Shown here one piece after another: positions 35,163 to 44,662 of a stretch of DNA of 64,000 bases. The first letter of the stretch is position 1; the number at the start of each line of letters is the position of its first letter. Location: positions 186,001 to 250,000 of the forward strand of contig URKJ01000001.1 of the NCBI GenBank assembly GCA_900548385.1. Reading direction: 5' to 3'. The notes beneath the pieces are model-generated. The model ran no database searches. It was given only the letters and a program-made list of their open reading frames with translations, and was not told the DNA's origin. The DNA comes from an uncultured bacterium (GTDB taxonomy: Bacteria > Verrucomicrobiota > Lentisphaeria > Victivallales > UBA1829). The translations under genes were made by a program, and so were the position numbers.

Positions 35163-36245
35163 ATGAAAACGTATATAAAATATGAAACAGTTCTGCAGAA
35201 TATAACGGAGCGCATTGCCGCTCTCCGGAAGAACGGAACATTGGTTCTGGATGGTGAACGGACGCTTGCCGCGGAATTCGATGCAAGCCGGGGGACGATC
35301 CGCAAGGCCATGAGACAGTTGGAAGAGAACGGTACGATCCTGCGTGAGGGGTATGTTACGCGGATCCTGCCGGAATGCCGGCAGAAAAAGCGGTACGCGT
35401 ATGTCGTTCTCGCACACAGTGACAGCGGTGCCATGTGGTTTCCGTTTTTTCAGCGGCTATGGGACCGGCTGGAAAAACTGCTGTTGGAAAATGGCCTTGC
35501 GGTGGATTTGATCATGTTGGACCCGGAACAGCCGGACTACGATTCCAAAGCGTTCTGCCGCCGTCTGCTGAACTATGATTTGCTGTTTACAACGCTGATT
35601 CCGCCGGAGCGGTGCCCGGAATTGCCGGAGCTTCCGGTTCCGCAAGTCTGCATTCAGTCCGACTCTGCTTCGTCGGAGCGGTTCATGAAGTTGGAACTGG
35701 ACGATGTCCGGGTCGGAGAGCTTGCCGCCCGGCTTTTGTCAGAGGCGGGAGTCCGCAGGGCAGCGGTGCTTCTCCTGCCCGGCGAGACGCCCTCGTTCCG
35801 GAAACGGATCGACGGTTTTCAGCGGGCTTTCCGTGCCGCCGGCGGGGGATCCGAATACTTTTATCCGGAATCGCGGGACCGTCTGGCGCAGATCATGAAA
35901 CTGCGGGATTATGTCAACACTCTGCCGGAACGGGGATTCGACGGGATTTTCTTCGTGACCGATGAATTCTGCAATCTGATTCTGGAAGATCTGCTGGCCC
36001 GCGGAATGGTACCGGATCCGGTTTCGGTCGTTGCGCTGGACGGTTCTTCCACGGCACGGGCGATGCACCCGCCCGTTACAACGGTGTCCCATGCCGTCCG
36101 TCCGATGGCAAACGCCGTTTTGAGGCTTATACGGAAAATGGAAAACGGAACATTCCGTTACCGGAAAGGTGCCGAACTGCTGGCGCCTTCCATTCATCAG
36201 GGGAAATCAATCAAACAGAAACAAAATAAGGAGGTGGCTGTATGA
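35163..36245 (+). CDS. GntR-type regulator with LacI-like sugar-binding domain
   Basis: A 360-residue regulator. The N-terminal winged helix (about 1-65) has the GntR pattern [20 protein letters not shown] then [15 protein letters not shown]. The rest (about 80-345) is a periplasmic-binding-protein-like effector domain with [20 protein letters not shown] and [13 protein letters not shown]...VSVVALDGS, as in AraR-like GntR/LacI hybrids that sense sugars. It is followed, with a strong AAGGAGGT site inside its last codons, by a pseudopilin gene and an exported glycoside hydrolase, so it probably controls that locus. Confidence 0.85.
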   Translation: MKTYIKYETVLQNITERIAALRKNGTLVLDGERTLAAEFDASRGTIRKAMRQLEENGTILREGYVTRILPECRQKKRYAYVVLAHSDSGAMWFPFFQRLWDRLEKLLLENGLAVDLIMLDPEQPDYDSKAFCRRLLNYDLLFTTLIPPERCPELPELPVPQVCIQSDSASSERFMKLELDDVRVGELAARLLSEAGVRRAAVLLLPGETPSFRKRIDGFQRAFRAAGGGSEYFYPESRDRLAQIMKLRDYVNTLPERGFDGIFFVTDEFCNLILEDLLARGMVPDPVSVVALDGSSTARAMHPPVTTVSHAVRPMANAVLRLIRKMENGTFRYRKGAELLAPSIHQGKSIKQKQNKEVAV

Positions 36246-36880
36246 TTTGTCGGAAAAGAGGCAAGGGGTGTATGAAAAGGAAAATGCAATTCTCTCTTAT
36301 AGAATTGCTGGTAGTAATTGCAATAATTGCAATTCTTGCAGGACTTCTGCTGCCGGCTTTGAATTCGGCAAAACGGTCGGCGCAGGCAATTTCATGCGTC
36401 AACAATTTGAAGCAGATCTATCTGGGATTTCAGGATTATCAGAGCGATCATGACGGTTATTATCCCCGCTACGGGTTCGATTCGGCTCCGCAGTGCTATT
36501 GGTTCTGGGAGAATAAAAATAATGCCAATGTGAATTCGATTTATGTTTACAGTGGACCGAAAGTCCTGATGTGTCCGACAAAAGAGACGGGGAGAAATCA
36601 GTCTTATATGATGACATGGTATATGGGAAGCGCGTACCGCAAGGTCGCCTCGATCAAGCGTCCATCCCAGACTTTGCTTGCGGCGGATGGAGACGGGGCG
36701 GCATATTTTACTTCCGGAAGTTCACGGAAAGAGAACTGGTTCCGTCATCGCGGGATGAATGACATCAATGCGCTGTGGTGCGCCGGAAACGTGACCGTGT
36801 ACAAAGTGAAGGATTACGTCAACCGGCAGATTCCCTATTGGGAAAAAACGGGCGACTGTTCGTTCTGGAAATCGTGGTGA
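36242..36880 (+). CDS. Prepilin-type N-terminal cleavage/methylation domain protein (pseudopilin)
   Basis: A 212-residue type IV pilin-like protein. The basic leader is followed by [17 protein letters not shown] and [11 protein letters not shown], the class III signal cut by prepilin peptidase before Phe. The mature part has paired cysteines and ends with [19 protein letters not shown], a variant of the R-H-x-G...N-x-x-F-x-D-G-H block common in Lentisphaerota and Planctomycetes pseudopilins. The usual Asp-Gly is Ala-Gly here. ATG 36242 was chosen for its AAGGAGGT site and ATGA overlap; an ATG at 36272 is possible. These proteins occur in large paralogous sets beside polysaccharide genes in this phylum. 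Confidence 0.88.
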   Translation: MICRKRGKGCMKRKMQFSLIELLVVIAIIAILAGLLLPALNSAKRSAQAISCVNNLKQIYLGFQDYQSDHDGYYPRYGFDSAPQCYWFWENKNNANVNSIYVYSGPKVLMCPTKETGRNQSYMMTWYMGSAYRKVASIKRPSQTLLAADGDGAAYFTSGSSRKENWFRHRGMNDINALWCAGNVTVYKVKDYVNRQIPYWEKTGDCSFWKSW

Positions 36881-36891
36881 GGAGACGTGTT

Positions 36892-39800
36892 ATGAAAGTT
36901 CAGGTATTTTTTCTATTGTTCCTGTGCGGATTCTGTTTCGCCGGGGAGACTGTGCTCTGGCGGCTCGGTGAAAAAAACGGAAAACAGCAGGACTTCCGGA
37001 TCAATTACCATCCGTGGGAATACGGCAGAGCGCCGTATCTGCGGGCGAATCCGAATAAGAAAGGGTATGTTTTTGAATACCGGGTGCGGGGATCGGAACC
37101 GAATCCGGATATGATCAACACGATTACCCATGTCGACAATGCCGCATTCATGCCGGAAGAGGAGATTGTCACGACTCTGCGTCTGGTTTGGGAGGAGAAC
37201 GAGCCGGGCAGCCGCCGTTTCCTGCTGAGTCTTGCCGCGGAGCGGAATATCGGGGAACGACGGAACGGCATCCGGATCGTCCTGCCGGATAAACGGGTTC
37301 AGTATGCGGATTTCCCATCGTCAAAAAAACAGTATGCGGACTTTTTGAATCTTGTATTTCCGGTCGGGAAAGGCACGAATTTTTTGGAACTGGAAGTGAT
37401 TTCCCACGGAAAGTATGCCAGTTTGTCGTTTGACTGCATGGAACTGCGCAGGACTGAAGCATCTGAAAAACTGACGCCCTGGCTTCTGGCGGATTTCCGC
37501 GAGCCCGACCATGTGTTCGCACCGGGCGGGGCTGTGGAACTGGAACTGCGCCGGTTTCTTCCGTCCGGGAAAGCGGAACCATGTTCCTGGAAAGTGACTG
37601 ATTTTTTCGGGAAAACGGTTGCGGAAGGGAACGCGGAGTTCAAAACGGAACGGCTCAGGCTGCGTCTGCCGTCGGATCGCCGCGGCTGGTTCCGCGTGGA
37701 GTGTGTCACGCCGTCCGGACGCGTTCAGACGGCATACGCGGTACTGGAACCGGTCCGGCTTGAATATGACGAACAGTCGCGGTTCGGACTTCACATTGTC
37801 GGGGATTCGTACATTGACAACTATCATGCGCCTGTGGCGGAACAGGTCGCCCGGCGGGCATGGCGTGCGGGCGCCAAACATCTGCGGTACCATTTTCTGA
37901 AATGGAATCTGCGCCGTCCGGTTCAGGATCAGCCGTACAGCTGGAGCAATGCGGACCACCGTCTGGAACTGATGGAACGTTACCGGATGGTTCCCCTGAT
38001 CAATATCGCCGGAACTCCGAAATGGGCGTCTCCGGATCAGTCGGAGGCTCTGGCTCCGCCGATCGGAGTGCGCCGCTACTCCATGTTTGCTCCGGAAGAC
38101 CGGGCGTGGCGGCAATTCGTTTCTGATCTAGTTTCGCGCTGGAAAGGCCGCGTCAAATACTGGGAAATCTGGAATGAACCGTCCTATGTCTCCTGTTTCT
38201 GGCAGGACGGATCGCCTGCCGCTTACGGACGCACGCTGAAAAGTGCGTATGAAGCAGCGAAAGCCGTTGATCCGGATTGCGTGATTCTGTCCGGCGGACT
38301 TTTTCCCGCCGCGCTGAATTTCATGGAGGAGGCGGTTCAAAGTTCGAAGGGGTGTTATTTCGACGTGATGGGCATTCACTATCCGCGGGAAGCCTCGTAT
38401 GATCAATGGCGGCGGATGCTGTCGCGCTACCGGACGGGGATTCCTCTGATCAACACGGAGGAATCCCGGTGGTACGGCGGCGATCCCGTGAAAAACGCAT
38501 CGTCCTTGATCAAACAGCATGTGCAGGAGGCGGTAAACGGTGTGGTACGCACCTATTCGTTCCTGTTCGCCCGTCCGCGTCATACGGCGAGGGCCGGGGC
38601 GTTTTATGATGCGTTTGATGCTCCGGAGCCGATGTTCGCCGCGTACCGGACGATGACGCACCGGATGGATCACGTCCGGTTTCTGGCGGATCTTTCCGAA
38701 GGGTCCGGCAAAATTTATCTCTTTGAGCGGAATGGCGTTCCCGTGATCGTGGCTTGGGACGACAAAGGATCGGAACTGCCCGCCGGGATCTCCGGAACGG
38801 AAATCTACGATCTGATGGACAACCGGCTTCCGGTGCCGTCCGGACGCGTCAAACTGACTGAAAATCCGGTGTTTCTGATTGGCGGTGATCTTGCCGGACT
38901 GAAACGGTATGCGGCTCTGCGTGAGAAACTGCCGTCGATGGTGCGGGTGCGCCCCGGAGAAGTGATGGAACGTCTTCTGCCGTCGGCTCCCGAATGCTCC
39001 GCTCTTCCGGAAGGTTGGACTGCGCAATACCGGAACGGCAGCTGGCGGCTCGCTGTTCCCGCAAGCGCGGTCGAGGGGGTGTACACGCTTTCCCTGCTGT
39101 TCCGTGATGGGATGATCCCGTTGAATCTGCGTGTGGAGGTCTCGACCCGCGAACCGGGAGAGAATCTGATCCGCAACGGAGATTTCACAAACGGTTTTGC
39201 CTACTGGTTCCGCGATAAGCGGTTCGGGCCGGAACTGGTAAAGGAGGAGGGCGGCAAAGGCAATGTTCTGCACTGTAAAGGCAATGGACGGATGCATTTC
39301 GGTCCGGCGGGCCGGATCAAGGTCCAGCCGGGAGAGAATTATCTCGTTGCCGTCGGATTGAAAGGCGGAACCGGATTCGGCGTGATGTATTCGCTGTTTG
39401 ATAAGAACAACCGCCGTATTTTCCCGGAAAAGCCGGGGATCAATCTGCTGTCGGTCAAACCGGGACCGCATCGGGAAATTTATTCCGAAGAGATTGCGGT
39501 CCGGCACCCGGATGCCGCATATCTCAAACTGTCCCTGCTGCCGTCGGTGAAGCCGGATATGCCGCTGACAGTCGATCACATTGCGCTTTACCGTCTGGAC
39601 TCCGTGTATACGGCGGATCGCGTTCTCTGGCAGGGTGTCTGCCGTCGTGTGGACGGGGGCGTTGCGGTTGACGGCAGGGCGGATGAGTGGAAAAACGTCC
39701 CGGCGATGTCTCTTGATTCCGTGAGCCGGGTTGACAGGAGGACGGAATGGAAAGGCCCGCAGGATCTTTCCGGTTCCGCACGGATGATGATGGATGAAAA

Positions 39801-40254
39801 AAATCTGTATCTCTTTTTCTCCGTCAGGGACGATGTGTTCTTTCAGCGTTCTCCGGAACGTCCGTGGGAAGGAGATTCCATCCAGTTTTCCATTGATCCG
39901 CTGCTGACGGCGGAAAATCATCACGAATTCTCGCTGGTGCGGGAGAGCGGCGGAAAGACCGTTCTGCGGAAACATCACAACTACTGGACTCCGGAACTGC
40001 TGACCGGACAGATCCGGCAGGGAATTGTTACCGATGCGGAAGCCGTCTCCGTTCAGACCGGAAACGGGATTGACTACGAACTTCGCATTCCTTTGATCCA
40101 TCTGTTCCCGCTGACCGGAAAGGAACGGGCGTTCGGTTTCTCGTTCCTGCTGAATGACAACGATGGCGGCGGGCGCAAGTACATGGAGTGGTCTTCCGGA
40201 ATCGGTGGGAAAAAGGACCCCGGAAAGTTCGGTATCGTCCGGATGATACAATAA
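36892..40254 (+). CDS. Exported multidomain glycoside hydrolase with carbohydrate-binding domains
   Basis: A 1,120-residue protein with a signal peptide (MKVQVFFLLFLCGFCFAG). An N-terminal beta region (about 20-290) precedes a TIM-barrel glycosidase of the GH39/GH5-like clan A type, with acid/base in YWEIWNEPSYV (near residue 428) and a candidate nucleophile in PLINTEESRWYG (near 523). C-terminal domains: a CBM4/9-like jelly roll (NLIRNGDFTNGFAYWF..., about 760-900) and a CBM9/DOMON-like domain (GVAVDGRADEWKNVPAM..., DEKNLYLFFSVRDDVF, GDSIQFSIDP, about 920-1115). ATG 36892 has GAGGAG upstream, 11 bases after the pseudopilin gene. It likely attacks polysaccharide outside the cytoplasm; specificity unknown. 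Confidence 0.82.
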   Translation: MKVQVFFLLFLCGFCFAGETVLWRLGEKNGKQQDFRINYHPWEYGRAPYLRANPNKKGYVFEYRVRGSEPNPDMINTITHVDNAAFMPEEEIVTTLRLVWEENEPGSRRFLLSLAAERNIGERRNGIRIVLPDKRVQYADFPSSKKQYADFLNLVFPVGKGTNFLELEVISHGKYASLSFDCMELRRTEASEKLTPWLLADFREPDHVFAPGGAVELELRRFLPSGKAEPCSWKVTDFFGKTVAEGNAEFKTERLRLRLPSDRRGWFRVECVTPSGRVQTAYAVLEPVRLEYDEQSRFGLHIVGDSYIDNYHAPVAEQVARRAWRAGAKHLRYHFLKWNLRRPVQDQPYSWSNADHRLELMERYRMVPLINIAGTPKWASPDQSEALAPPIGVRRYSMFAPEDRAWRQFVSDLVSRWKGRVKYWEIWNEPSYVSCFWQDGSPAAYGRTLKSAYEAAKAVDPDCVILSGGLFPAALNFMEEAVQSSKGCYFDVMGIHYPREASYDQWRRMLSRYRTGIPLINTEESRWYGGDPVKNASSLIKQHVQEAVNGVVRTYSFLFARPRHTARAGAFYDAFDAPEPMFAAYRTMTHRMDHVRFLADLSEGSGKIYLFERNGVPVIVAWDDKGSELPAGISGTEIYDLMDNRLPVPSGRVKLTENPVFLIGGDLAGLKRYAALREKLPSMVRVRPGEVMERLLPSAPECSALPEGWTAQYRNGSWRLAVPASAVEGVYTLSLLFRDGMIPLNLRVEVSTREPGENLIRNGDFTNGFAYWFRDKRFGPELVKEEGGKGNVLHCKGNGRMHFGPAGRIKVQPGENYLVAVGLKGGTGFGVMYSLFDKNNRRIFPEKPGINLLSVKPGPHREIYSEEIAVRHPDAAYLKLSLLPSVKPDMPLTVDHIALYRLDSVYTADRVLWQGVCRRVDGGVAVDGRADEWKNVPAMSLDSVSRVDRRTEWKGPQDLSGSARMMMDEKNLYLFFSVRDDVFFQRSPERPWEGDSIQFSIDPLLTAENHHEFSLVRESGGKTVLRKHHNYWTPELLTGQIRQGIVTDAEAVSVQTGNGIDYELRIPLIHLFPLTGKERAFGFSFLLNDNDGGGRKYMEWSSGIGGKKDPGKFGIVRMIQ

Positions 40255-40261
40255 GACAAGT

Positions 40262-40310
40262 TTGAGCGGAGAACGGAGACCGCTATCCGTTCTCCGCTCA
40301 AGTTTTTTTT
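40262..40310 (+). terminator. Strong terminator after the exported GH gene
   Basis: TTGAGCGGAGAACGGA pairs with TCCGTTCTCCGCTCAA (16 bp, loop of 8), followed by eight T residues. Confidence 0.95.
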
Positions 40311-40434
40311 GAAAAAGAGACAAGAGGACAAGAAATTTTTCTTCTTTTTCCGGTCCGGGGTTGAATTTTGAGAAAACAAAACAAATATTATCCCCAGTGC
40401 CGTTTAACAAACAACCATTACAGGAGATTGAAAA

Positions 40435-41202
40435 ATGAAGATTTCACAAAAGAATCTTGCCGCTCAGCTGTTCACTTGTCACGAGTACACGAAAACGCCG
40501 AAAGACATTGCGGAAACCCTGAAAAAAGTCAAGAAGATCGGATATGACGCCGTTCAGATCTCCGCGCTCGGACCGATTGATCCGAAGGAACTCGGCGCCA
40601 TGCTCGAAGGCGAAGGGCTGTTCTGCTGCGCTTCCCACGATGGCGGAGACGATCTGTTCAATAAAACCGATGCGCTGATTGAAAAGCTCCATGCGGTCAA
40701 ATGTCCTTATGTCGCTTATCCCTGGCCGCATACGCGTCCCGGTACGGAAGAGGAATGGGTTGCGCTTGCGAAACGCCTTGATGCGGTCGGTGCGAAACTC
40801 CGTGAAGCGGGAATCACGCTCTGCTATCACAACCACAACATCGAATTTACGAAATACAACGGAAGAACCGCGCTTGACATCATCTATTCCGCTTCCTGCG
40901 CCGACAATCTCCAGGGCGAGCCCGATACCCACTGGGTCCAGCTCGGCGGCGCGAATCCGGTGACATGGTGCAGAAAACTTTCCGGCCGTCTGCCGCTGCT
41001 GCACATGAAGGATACCGCCTACATCGGCGACAAACCGATGATGACTGAGATCGGAAACGGAAATCTGGAGTGGAAAGAGATCGTAAAAGCCGCCGATGAA
41101 GCCGGTTGCAAATGGTACATCGTCGAGCAGGATGTCTGCCCCGCGAGTCCGTTCGACTCCCTCAAGCAGAGCTATGAATATATCAAATCGGAGCTGTTCT
41201 GA
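40435..41202 (+). CDS. Sugar phosphate isomerase/epimerase family protein
   Basis: A 255-residue xylose isomerase-like TIM barrel (AP endonuclease 2 fold). Recognisable segments are KKIGYDAVQISALGP, LCYHNHNIEFTKYNG (metal/substrate region), LPLLHMKDTAYIGDKPMM and WYIVEQDVCPASPFDSL. Such enzymes isomerise or epimerise sugars and inositols with a divalent metal. The stop overlaps the ATG of a second family member (TGATG), so the two are co-translated and may act in one pathway. RBS CAGGAG. Substrate unknown. Confidence 0.85.
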   Translation: MKISQKNLAAQLFTCHEYTKTPKDIAETLKKVKKIGYDAVQISALGPIDPKELGAMLEGEGLFCCASHDGGDDLFNKTDALIEKLHAVKCPYVAYPWPHTRPGTEEEWVALAKRLDAVGAKLREAGITLCYHNHNIEFTKYNGRTALDIIYSASCADNLQGEPDTHWVQLGGANPVTWCRKLSGRLPLLHMKDTAYIGDKPMMTEIGNGNLEWKEIVKAADEAGCKWYIVEQDVCPASPFDSLKQSYEYIKSELF

Positions 41203-42089
41203 TGTATTTTACCGGATTTGCAGACGAAGCCTCCGGCAATCTTGACTTGCAGATCAAAGCGACGAAAGAGCTCGGCTGGAGCAATATCGAAGCCCGTTCC
41301 CTGTTCGGGAAAAATCTGGGAACCATGTCCGATGAGGAGTTTGAAACTCTTCAGGAGAAACTTTCCGCTGCGGGCGTCGGCATCAACTGTTACGGCAGTG
41401 CGGTCGCCAACTGGGCGAACCCGATTACCGAGTCGCCGGAAAAATCCTATGCCGAGCTGCGCACGGCTCTGCCGCGTATGCAGAAGCTGGGTACGAAATT
41501 GATCCGGATCATGAGTTTTGCCGTTCCGCAGGAGCTCAAAGCGAAAGCGTGGGAGTTTGAAGATGAAGTCATCAAACGCCTGCAGACCATCGTCCGGATG
41601 GCGGAAGAGGCTGGCGTGGTTTGCGTTCATGAGAACTGCATGAACTGGGGCGGTCTCTCCTATGAGCATACCCTGCGCCTTTGTGACAGGTTGGCGTCTT
41701 CCCCTGCGTTCCGGCTGGTGTTTGATACCGGAAACCCTGTCTTTAACGATGATTACAGCAAGAATCCGCTGAAAAAGCAGAGTTCCTGGGAATTCTATGA
41801 GAAGGTCAGGGATTTTGTCGTCTACATCCATATCAAGGATGGCAAAATTCTGCCGGACGGGACGATGAAGTTCACGTTCGGAGGAGAGGGCGACGGCGAC
41901 GTCCGCCGGATCCTTACGGATGCGTTCTCCCGCGGCTATGATGGCGGCATCTCCATTGAACCGCACATGAACAAAGTGTTCCACGATCCCGATGCAAGCG
42001 TCAATGAACGCCTTTCCTACGAGAATTATGTGGAGTACGGCAAACGCATGATGGCGATGGTGGACGAAATCAAAAAGTCCATCGCATAA
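41202..42089 (+). CDS. Sugar phosphate isomerase/epimerase family protein
   Basis: A 295-residue member of the same TIM-barrel family but only distantly similar to the preceding protein. Segments include LGWSNIEARSLFGKNL, GVGINCYGSAVANW, VVCVHENCMNWGGLS, FRLVFDTGNPVF and FVVYIHIKDGKILPDG, ending with GYDGGISIEPHM (metal-ligand Glu). It lies downstream of the first isomerase with one-base overlap and just before a terminator. Likely role is in conversion of an unusual sugar or polyol. Confidence 0.85.
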   Translation: MYFTGFADEASGNLDLQIKATKELGWSNIEARSLFGKNLGTMSDEEFETLQEKLSAAGVGINCYGSAVANWANPITESPEKSYAELRTALPRMQKLGTKLIRIMSFAVPQELKAKAWEFEDEVIKRLQTIVRMAEEAGVVCVHENCMNWGGLSYEHTLRLCDRLASSPAFRLVFDTGNPVFNDDYSKNPLKKQSSWEFYEKVRDFVVYIHIKDGKILPDGTMKFTFGGEGDGDVRRILTDAFSRGYDGGISIEPHMNKVFHDPDASVNERLSYENYVEYGKRMMAMVDEIKKSIA

Positions 42090-42107
42090 GGCTTTCCGGT
42101 CGTTTTG

Positions 42108-42155
42108 AAAACGCCGCACCTGTCTGAAACGCAGTGTGCGGCGTTTGTTTTTTTA
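42108..42155 (+). terminator. Terminator of the isomerase operon
   Basis: AAACGCCGCAC (42109-42119) pairs with GTGCGGCGTTT (42136-42146), followed by G and a T-rich run (42148-42155). Confidence 0.9.
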
Positions 42156-42163
42156 TGATGGAC

Positions 42164-43009
42164 TCATCCGGAACTACGGATTTCTCCGGGAGTTCTGCCG
42201 GTACTGTTGCGGATGACCCGGCAGAAGTAGTTGACGTCGCTGTACCCGGAAAGCCCGGCGATTTTCTGCAGCGGATAGCGGGTCTGTTTCAGCAGGGAGA
42301 TCGCTTTTTGCAATCGAAGCTGGGCAAGATAGCCGGAGGGCGTTATGCTGATTTTCCGGCGGAACAGACGGAGCAGAGTCGTGCGGTCGATTTCCAGCCG
42401 TTCCGCCAGAGCGTTGATATTCAGGTTCGGATTCTGAAAATTTTCTTTGCAGATGCGGATTGCCTCATGAAGCTGACGGTTTTCCAGTGTCGCTTCCCGG
42501 TTTGTCCCGCCCGCCGCGGCTAGAATGTCACAGATCAGGGAAACCATTTTCCGCCAGCTGTACGGTGTCAGTTCCTGCATCCGGCTGTTGAGTTCCAGGA
42601 AAAGCTCATGCGGACATTCCCCTGCGAAAAACGGATCGGGCGGATAGTTGTAGGAGCGCATGAAATCGGCGGCATACGGCCCGTCGAATGCCAGCCAGTA
42701 GTATTCCCATCGCGGCGAGACGGAGCGGAATACATGCTGTTCGAGCGGCATGCGGAAAAACACGTCGCCCGGATGAATCCGCAGCGGTTCCGCACCCGGA
42801 TCGCGGATCATTTCGCCTTCTCCCGCCACGCACCAGTAAAACTGGACGAACGGTTTCTGTCCGGGCGGAACGACTTCGCCGTCATCCATGTCCCGTTGGA
42901 AATGCCCCATGGATCGCGGATAAAACGGCAGCCCGACTTTCGGGAACGAGTCCAGCTCCGGACGGTGCAGGGACCGCAGAACGATCCGTTTTCGGTTGTT
43001 TTCCATCAA
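42164..43009 (-). CDS. AraC family transcriptional regulator
   Basis: A 281-residue regulator. The N-terminal cupin sensing domain has PLRIHPGDVFFRMPLEQHVF and WEYYWLAFDGPYAADFM. The C-terminal AraC domain has LNINALAERLEIDRTTLLRL and YPLQKIAGLSGYSDVNYFCR followed by VIRNSTGRTPGEIR. Transcribed away from the GH4 gene across a 163-base gap containing a promoter and inverted repeats, so it is the likely activator of that glycosidase. Start ATG has GGAAAGGA upstream. Confidence 0.9.
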   Translation of the reverse strand: MMENNRKRIVLRSLHRPELDSFPKVGLPFYPRSMGHFQRDMDDGEVVPPGQKPFVQFYWCVAGEGEMIRDPGAEPLRIHPGDVFFRMPLEQHVFRSVSPRWEYYWLAFDGPYAADFMRSYNYPPDPFFAGECPHELFLELNSRMQELTPYSWRKMVSLICDILAAAGGTNREATLENRQLHEAIRICKENFQNPNLNINALAERLEIDRTTLLRLFRRKISITPSGYLAQLRLQKAISLLKQTRYPLQKIAGLSGYSDVNYFCRVIRNSTGRTPGEIRSSG

Positions 43010-43078
43010 TGATTCCTTTCCGGTTGCGGAATCTGTGCAACTGCCTCAAAAATCCAGTAAAAGTTTCAAAAGTACATA

Positions 43079-43107
43079 TTTCAAACTCACAGATCCTGTG
43101 ATATAAT
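43079..43107 (+). promoter_or_regulatory. GH4 gene promoter with operator-like repeats
   Basis: TTTCAA (43079-43084), 17 bases, TATAAT (43102-43107). Inside and around it, CACAG-ATC-CTGTG (43088-43100) and a further CACAG after the -10 box form overlapping inverted half-sites. TTTCAAA occurs as a direct repeat at 43064 and 43079. These are candidate binding sites for the divergent AraC protein. Confidence 0.6.
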
Positions 43108-43172
43108 ATGCACAGGGAAATCAAAAATTCAACCGTTTAACGGAAAAACCAGTTAAAAAAAGGAGTCTGTTT

Positions 43173-44528
43173 ATGGCAAGAATCGCAATTATCGGTGCGG
43201 GCGGCGTGATCTTCGCGCAGAATTTCATCAAGGACATTCTGCTGGATGAGACACTCCGCAGCAATACGGAAGTCGTTCTGATGGATATCGACCGGGAACG
43301 TCTGGAGGTCGCGCTCAAATTCGGGGAGATCATTTCCAAAAAGCTCAATGTGGAATTCAACCCGGTGGCGACAACCGATCTGCGCGAGGCGCTGAAAGGG
43401 GCGGATTATGTGATTACGATTTTCCGTTCCGGCACTATTGATCTTCAGGAAATTGAATATTCGATTCCGAAAAAATACGGCGTCGATCAGGTTGTCGCCG
43501 ATTCCATGGGGCCCGGCGGTATCTTCCGCGGACTCCGCACGCTGAAAGACCTCTTTGTTGTGCTGGATGCGATGGAGGAGATCTGTCCGGGCGCGTATCT
43601 GCTGAATTATGTCAACCCGATGTCGATGAATACGATCGCGCTCAGCCGCCGGGCGAAAACGGTTAAGGTGATCGGACTCTGCCACAGCGTCCGCAATACT
43701 CTGCGGGAGCTCAGCGGGTATCTGGGCATCGACCCGAAAACCGTGAAATATTTTGCCGCCGGCGTCAACCATCAGGCGTTCATGCTGAAATTTGAACAGA
43801 ACGGCAAATGCCTGTATCCGCGTCTGCGCGAACTGCTTGACAAACCGGAGATCTATAAGAAAGACAAGGTTCGTTTTGAACTGATGCGCCATTTCGATTA
43901 CTTTCCGACCGAAAGTTCCGGTCACGGTTCCGAGTATATCCCGTATATCCGCAAGCGTCAGGACCTGATCGACAAGTTCTGCTCCTGCGATGTCCCGAAC
44001 ATTTCCGACGGGATCAACTGGGCGACAATGGGCGCGGGTGTCAGCGGAGCTTCCGTTACAATCTGCCGCAAACTCCGGGAACTTAATCTCCGGCATATCG
44101 GGGAATATCTGAACGGGACCCGCGAAGTGGATACCAAGCCGAGCGAAGAATACGGAGTGGAACTGATCGCAGCAATCGAAAAGAACGAGGATTTTTCCGC
44201 GAATCTCAATGTGATGAACAACGGACTGATCCCGTCTCTGCCTCCGGGAGCGGCGGTCGAAGTGCCGTGCCTGGTGAACGGTGCCGGTATTCTTCCCTGC
44301 CGCGTTGACAATTATCCGGAACAGCTTGCTTCGCTGAATCGCGGTATGATCAACGCCCAGATCCTCGCGGCGGAAGGTGCTCTGACCGGATGCCGTCACA
44401 AAATCTTCCAGGCGATCGCCTGTGATCCGCTGACCGCGGCGACGCTCGGACTTGACGAGATTCAGGCGATGACGGATGAGATGTTTGAAGCGCTGAAAGA
44501 TTATATTGATCCGCGTTTCTCCAAGTGA
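43173..44528 (+). CDS. Glycoside hydrolase family 4 (alpha-galactosidase/glucosidase-like)
   Basis: A 451-residue NAD- and metal-dependent GH4 enzyme. The N-terminal Rossmann motif IAIIGAGGVIFAQNFIKDIL binds NAD. Further family blocks are VVLMDIDRERLEVA, GADYVITIFRSGT, DSMGPGGIFRGLRTL, LLNYVNPMSMNTIA, GLCHSVRNT (metal Cys/His) and AGVNHQAFML (metal-site His). The GLCHSV form is typical of the alpha-galactosidase/alpha-glucosidase (MelA/AglA) branch rather than 6-phospho-glycosidases. It is cytoplasmic and presumably hydrolyses imported oligosaccharides by the redox-elimination mechanism of GH4. Likely activated by the divergent AraC protein. Confidence 0.92.
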   Translation: MARIAIIGAGGVIFAQNFIKDILLDETLRSNTEVVLMDIDRERLEVALKFGEIISKKLNVEFNPVATTDLREALKGADYVITIFRSGTIDLQEIEYSIPKKYGVDQVVADSMGPGGIFRGLRTLKDLFVVLDAMEEICPGAYLLNYVNPMSMNTIALSRRAKTVKVIGLCHSVRNTLRELSGYLGIDPKTVKYFAAGVNHQAFMLKFEQNGKCLYPRLRELLDKPEIYKKDKVRFELMRHFDYFPTESSGHGSEYIPYIRKRQDLIDKFCSCDVPNISDGINWATMGAGVSGASVTICRKLRELNLRHIGEYLNGTREVDTKPSEEYGVELIAAIEKNEDFSANLNVMNNGLIPSLPPGAAVEVPCLVNGAGILPCRVDNYPEQLASLNRGMINAQILAAEGALTGCRHKIFQAIACDPLTAATLGLDEIQAMTDEMFEALKDYIDPRFSK

Positions 44529-44543
44529 TCCGGCTTCTCTGAC

Positions 44544-44589
44544 GGAAAAGCGTTCCGGAGTATTCTGCGGAACGCTTTCCATTTTTTTT
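44544..44589 (+). terminator. Terminator after the GH4 gene
   Basis: GGAAAAGCGTTCCG (44544-44557) pairs with CGGAACGCTTTCC (44568-44580), followed by ATTTTTTTT. Confidence 0.9.
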
Positions 44590-44600
44590 CTTCGATTCTG

Positions 44601-44629
44601 TTGCATTCCGGAGCTTTTTGCTTTATATT
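44601..44629 (+). promoter_or_regulatory. Promoter of the AsmA-like gene
   Basis: TTGCAT (44601-44606) and TATATT (44624-44629) have 17-base spacing, 34 bases before the start codon. Confidence 0.55.
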
Positions 44630-44662
44630 ACTGAAGTTGCATAAAACAGGAGGTTGATGTAA

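Noticed and set aside
40385..40420. Promoter for the sugar isomerase operon
   Set aside because: TTGAAT and TATTAT are present upstream but 19 bases apart, too weak to list as a feature.
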